NCBI GenBank assembly: GCA_030424595.1
Contig: JAUHWG010000018.1
Span: 141,279-205,278, forward strand
Reading direction: 5' to 3'
Length of the DNA: 64,000 nucleotides
Source: Polyangia bacterium
Lineage (GTDB): Bacteria > Myxococcota_A > Polyangia > Nannocystales > Nannocystaceae
Made by a program: the position numbers and the translations under genes. This document shows, piece after piece, positions 61,938 to 64,000 of this stretch. Below the pieces are notes generated by a model. That model searched no databases. It was not told the origin of the DNA and saw only the letters and a list, made by a program, of their open reading frames with translations. The first letter of the stretch is position 1. Each line of letters starts with the position of its first letter.

Positions 61938-62540
61938 CTAGAGCGCTTCGCTGTGGTCGCGCAGATAGGCGGCGACTCCCGCCGGATCGGCCTTCATGCC
62001 CGGTGATCCTTGGCGCCAGCCGGCGGGGCAAACCTCGCCGTGCGACTCGTGGAACTGGAGCGCGTCGACGAGGCGGATAAGCTCGTCGATGTTGCGCCCG
62101 ATCGGCAGGTCGTTGACGATCTGCGCCCTGACCACGCCCTCGCGATCGATCACAAAGGCGGCCCGCAAGGCGACACCGTCCCCGTGCTCAACACCGTAGG
62201 CCTTGCAAATGTCGTGGCGGATATCCCCCGCCATGACAAAGCGCAGCGGTCCCACACCGCCCTCGTGGACCGGCGTGTTGCGCCAGGCCAAGTGCGTAAA
62301 GTGCGAGTCGATCGACACTGCGATGACCTCCACGTTGCGGCTGCGCAGCGCGTCGATCCGCCGGTCGAGGGCGATCAGCTCCGACGGACAGACGAAGGTA
62401 AAATCGTTGGGGTAGAAGAAGACGAGGCCGTACTTTCCTGAGAGCGCCTGCTCGCTCGAGTATTCGTCTGTCAGCGAGCCATCCGCAAGGACGGCCGAGC
62501 ATTTGAAGTGTGGTGCTTTATGGGTGACGAGGATCGACAT
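61938..62540 (-). CDS. Typical 2-Cys peroxiredoxin (AhpC/Prx1 type)
   Basis: A 200-aa thiol peroxidase reducing H2O2 and organic hydroperoxides. The peroxidatic Cys is in FFYPNDFTFVCPSEL and the resolving Cys in GEVCPAGWR, with VIAVSIDSHFTHLAW and DIRHDICKAYGV between them. The length fits Prx1. The ATG at 62540 (MSILVTHKAPHF) is chosen; ATG 62549 is possible. Co-location in the haem operon makes sense because imported haem and iron generate peroxide damage. A 9-bp repeat lies just upstream. Confidence 0.93.
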   Translation of the reverse strand: MSILVTHKAPHFKCSAVLADGSLTDEYSSEQALSGKYGLVFFYPNDFTFVCPSELIALDRRIDALRSRNVEVIAVSIDSHFTHLAWRNTPVHEGGVGPLRFVMAGDIRHDICKAYGVEHGDGVALRAAFVIDREGVVRAQIVNDLPIGRNIDELIRLVDALQFHESHGEVCPAGWRQGSPGMKADPAGVAAYLRDHSEAL

Positions 62541-62561
62541 TGTGTTCATCCTGAAGGTCCT

Positions 62562-62597
62562 ACAGTTCGCACAGTTCACACAGTTCGCACAGTTCGC
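62562..62597. repeat. Four copies of a 9-bp repeat (ACAGTTCGC) before the peroxiredoxin gene
   Basis: ACAGTTCGC, ACAGTTCAC, ACAGTTCGC, ACAGTTCGC lie in the 66-nt gap between the DUF3501 stop and the peroxiredoxin start, immediately upstream of the likely ribosome-binding region (AAGGATGAAC-type sequence on the minus strand). Copy number could change leader length without altering any frame. Confidence 0.85.
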
Positions 62598-62606
62598 GGG
62601 CCCGCC

Positions 62607-63254
62607 CTAGGCTGACGTGTCCGCGAGCAACCAGCGAGGCAGAGGGCGGCCGACGAGATCGGCTTGGAGCTCTCGCGTGAGGGTGTCGACCGCTGCGACG
62701 GACGCCGAGAACTCGCGGGCGTCGAGGCAAAGCTCAACCGTCCCTGCGCCCTGGCGGAGCGCCTCTCGGGCGTCTACGGGCAGGGCCCAACGCAGGTAGT
62801 GGACCGGATCCCCGGGCTCCGTCGAGGCCTGGCAGGGCTGGCTCGCGACGCTCCGACCGTCGACGCGCAACATCAGCCCCCCTACCCCGCTCAATCGGCG
62901 CGCGAGCTCGAGGCCCTCGCGCCGATCGCCACCGTCGATCAGCGCAGTCCCACACAGGGTGCTCGGCCCCGGGAGCAAACAGCTATAGGCCGCGAGCTCG
63001 TCCAGGGCCCGCCGCGGCGACCAGCCCTCGACGCGCAGCACCTCGTAGACGTGGAGGAGCACCGTCTCCTCGCTCTCAAAGAGAAGCGATAGCGACGGGC
63101 CGACGCGGACGCGCCTGCGCGCTCGGAGGTTGACGATCCTCGCAGACGAGCGCGCCTGCACCCGCCGATACATCGCCGAGCCGAGCAGACGATCCGCGAG
63201 GTGCTGAACACGTAGGGACGGGCTGACGCCCTGCGCTGGAATGGGTGCGTTCAT
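62607..63254 (-). CDS. DUF3501-family protein
   Basis: A 215-aa protein resembling DUF3501, a family often found beside rubrerythrin-like and Fe-S proteins linked to oxidative stress. Recognisable blocks are RIVNLRARRRVRVGPSLSLL followed by FESEETVLLHVYEVLRVEGW, then ALDELAAYSCLLPGPSTLCG and late GTVELCLDAREFSASV. The ATG at 63254 is taken; the in-frame extension to 63386 runs through the Fur operator. As first gene of the minus-strand haem operon it lies directly behind the operator. Function unknown. Confidence 0.8.
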   Translation of the reverse strand: MNAPIPAQGVSPSLRVQHLADRLLGSAMYRRVQARSSARIVNLRARRRVRVGPSLSLLFESEETVLLHVYEVLRVEGWSPRRALDELAAYSCLLPGPSTLCGTALIDGGDRREGLELARRLSGVGGLMLRVDGRSVASQPCQASTEPGDPVHYLRWALPVDAREALRQGAGTVELCLDAREFSASVAAVDTLTRELQADLVGRPLPRWLLADTSA

Positions 63255-63340
63255 CGCGAAATCTCTGCTCCTGAGCTTTCGTTCCGGCCGAGGTCTGAAC
63301 TCCCCCGCGTCGGCCCGATAAAGGTTGCCAAGGTTTCCAT

Positions 63341-63365
63341 GAAAATGAAAGTGATTTTCATTTTC
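63341..63365 (-). promoter_or_regulatory. Perfect 25-bp Fur-box-like dyad for the haem operon
   Basis: The arms GAAAATGAAA and TTTCATTTTC are exact inverted repeats around a 5-nt centre (GTGAT). The site is AT-rich in a GC-rich genome and lies 87 nt upstream of the first gene of the haem transport operon. Repeats of GAAAATGA-type hexamers are typical of Fur operators. Iron-dependent repression of the whole minus-strand operon is the likely meaning. Confidence 0.75.
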
Positions 63366-63459
63366 TTTAATTGAAGAAACGCACAACGGCCGTTAGATCA
63401 CGCTCTTGCAACTTCCCCAATGAAAGCTCATCTCACTTACGTCCGGAGGTGCAACAGCC

Positions 63460-63496
63460 CACGGGGCGAGCGTTGCCAAGGCCAGCTCGCCCCGTG
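63460..63496. other. 12-bp perfect hairpin near the right island end
   Basis: CACGGGGCGAGC at 63460-63471 and GCTCGCCCCGTG at 63485-63496 pair perfectly across a 13-nt loop. It lies just upstream of the integrase remnant. It could be a terminator without a T tract or a recombination-related structure; the sequence alone does not decide. Confidence 0.5.
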
Positions 63497-63539
63497 AGCG
63501 GCGTAGTCCTCAGCTTCGTCGAGCGGCACTCGTCGCGAT

Positions 63540-63641
63540 CTCGTCACAGCGACACGCCGTATCATCGGCGAGGAGCCGGATGCTCAGGGGGAGCCAAAGC
63601 CCCTCACGCGTATCACGGATCCGGAGTGGACACGCGTGCGG
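63540..63641 (+). pseudogene. Remnant of a second tyrosine-recombinase/DUF4096 gene
   Basis: In one frame this reads LVTATRRIIG, then a Glu/Pro-rich hinge, then PLTRITDPEWTRVRP. It aligns with residues 410-444 of the intact integrase (LVTATRRIIG...PFTRLTDTEWARVCP), spanning exactly the junction between the catalytic part and the DUF4096 domain. Nucleotide identity is high but diverged, and both ends are lost: upstream the similarity stops within ~30 bp and downstream the frame runs to unrelated sequence. It is the 3' scar of an older, related element. Confidence 0.8.
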
Positions 63642-63788
63642 CCTCGCGCAAGGATCCAATGCAACGGCGAACGGAAGGCCCCCGACCTGGCCGCAGAGAT
63701 GTCATTCCCGCGGACAGAGAGCCGGCGCTCATGACTCCTCCCAGCCCCACCTCCTCGCGAGATGCGCGGTCACGAGATCTCCAAATCT

Positions 63789-63811
63789 TGTACTGATTTT
63801 GTACTGATTTT
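63789..63811 (+). repeat. Tandem TGTACTGATTT pair, possible integrase-binding sites
   Basis: Two perfect 11-bp copies of TGTACTGATTT in a row, ~70 bp left of the right attachment repeat. The same unit occurs within each 127-bp repeat (37599 and 63970) followed by a degenerate copy TGTCCTGATAT. Position between the integrase remnant and the attachment repeat suggests recombinase arm or core sites. Confidence 0.65.
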
Positions 63812-63873
63812 GTCACGCGGCCCAAAAAGCGCCGAATTCAGCCCGCAGAGAGCCTCTACAGGCACACACGCAT

Positions 63874-64000
63874 CACATCACGAATAACCTCCCGGTCGCC
63901 CAAAACCGCCCTGCGCGTTCACGTACGAGAGATTGTGTCTTTTCGGACAGCATGATTTCGGCCCTTGTTTGTACTGATTTTGTCCTGATATCCAGGATCC
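63874..64000 (+). repeat. Right attachment-site repeat, identical to the left one and cut by the window end
   Basis: All 127 bases equal 37503-37629. Upstream similarity fades with a small gap (CACGCCTACCACATCAC on the left against CACGCATCACATCAC on the right). Because the identity covers the integrase leader and stops only at the end of the window, this copy is expected to continue into another integrase gene. It marks the right edge of the island and probably the left edge of a tandem neighbour. Confidence 0.88.

Larger units (their letters stand above)
37503..63873 (+). mobile_element. 26.4-kb genomic island with integrase, defence-like and haem-uptake cargo
   Basis: The element is bounded by long direct repeats, starts with a site-specific tyrosine recombinase reading inward, and interrupts a chromosomal gene. 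Its cargo includes TcmP/DUF5131 genes, an HTH protein, a Ser/Thr kinase, repeat-rich DNA, several lipoproteins and a complete haem-acquisition regulon. A decayed integrase fragment lies at its right edge. No conjugation or phage structural genes were seen, so transfer between cells would need help. The right-hand repeat continues into integrase-promoter sequence rather than into the host gene, which suggests a second, tandem element beyond 64000. Confidence 0.8.

Overview
The window is very GC-rich and looks like a chromosomal segment of a myxobacterium, most likely a Nannocystaceae-type member of Myxococcota/Polyangia. This is inferred from several features: many lipoproteins that begin with a lipobox and continue into Ser/Thr/Gly/Asp-rich linkers, Cys-rich repeats of the CGDG...ECDDGN type, a cyanophycin gene cluster, orphan signalling kinases, an FHA/sigma-54 activator and a MYXO-CTERM-like sorting tail. 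No rRNA, tRNA or CRISPR array was recognised.

Left part (1-37.5 kb), ordinary chromosome. It holds an ECF sigma factor with a ChrR-like cupin anti-sigma factor (0.15-1.3 kb) and a beta-propeller lipoprotein. A four-gene cyanophycin block follows on the minus strand, read as isoaspartyl dipeptidase, cyanophycinase, cyanophycin synthetase and an extra Mur-ligase homologue (4.3-11 kb). Next come a histidine kinase, assorted exported proteins, a sterol-desaturase-type hydroxylase and two large Cys-rich lipoproteins. An overlapping three-gene unit is headed by an FHA/sigma-54 activator. After it lie TatC/TatB, a chemoreceptor without a periplasmic sensor, a tiny Fur-box-linked pair of overlapping genes (33.2-33.7 kb) and a peptidoglycan-binding protein.

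Right part (37.5-63.9 kb), an integrated genomic island. Its left end cuts into an FG-GAP-type lipoprotein gene. A 127-bp sequence at that junction (37503-37629) recurs without a mismatch at the right edge (63874-64000, where the window stops). The first gene inside is a tyrosine recombinase with a complete catalytic set, fused to a C-terminal domain that resembles the N-terminal DUF4096 domain of IS5-type transposases. A decayed C-terminal piece of a second copy of the same fusion lies just left of the right-hand repeat. This suggests repeated, tandem integration at one site, with a second element starting as the window ends.

Island cargo. (a) 39.3-42.4 kb: two TcmP-like proteins divergent from a DUF5131 (phage Gp37/Gp68-like) protein, a possible defence or nucleic-acid-modification module. 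(b) 42.8-44.3 kb: a small HTH protein and a soluble Ser/Thr kinase. (c) 44.6-47 kb: two DUF1554 lipoproteins. (d) 47-50.5 kb: a membrane-anchored double-HTH protein inside a dense field of related tandem repeats. (e) 50.7-52.5 kb: an RCC1-repeat lipoprotein. (f) 52.5-63.4 kb: a complete haem/iron uptake regulon with a TonB receptor, two HmuY-like lipoproteins, a secreted HExxH protease, HemS, HmuTUV, a peroxiredoxin and a DUF3501 protein. Fur-box-like operators stand at both outer ends of (f). The cargo reads as transferable haem acquisition next to a candidate defence module.

Coordinates come from reading frames and motif recognition only. Start codons were chosen by Shine-Dalgarno spacing, signal peptides and family length, and many are uncertain. 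Family names rest on recalled motifs, not searches.
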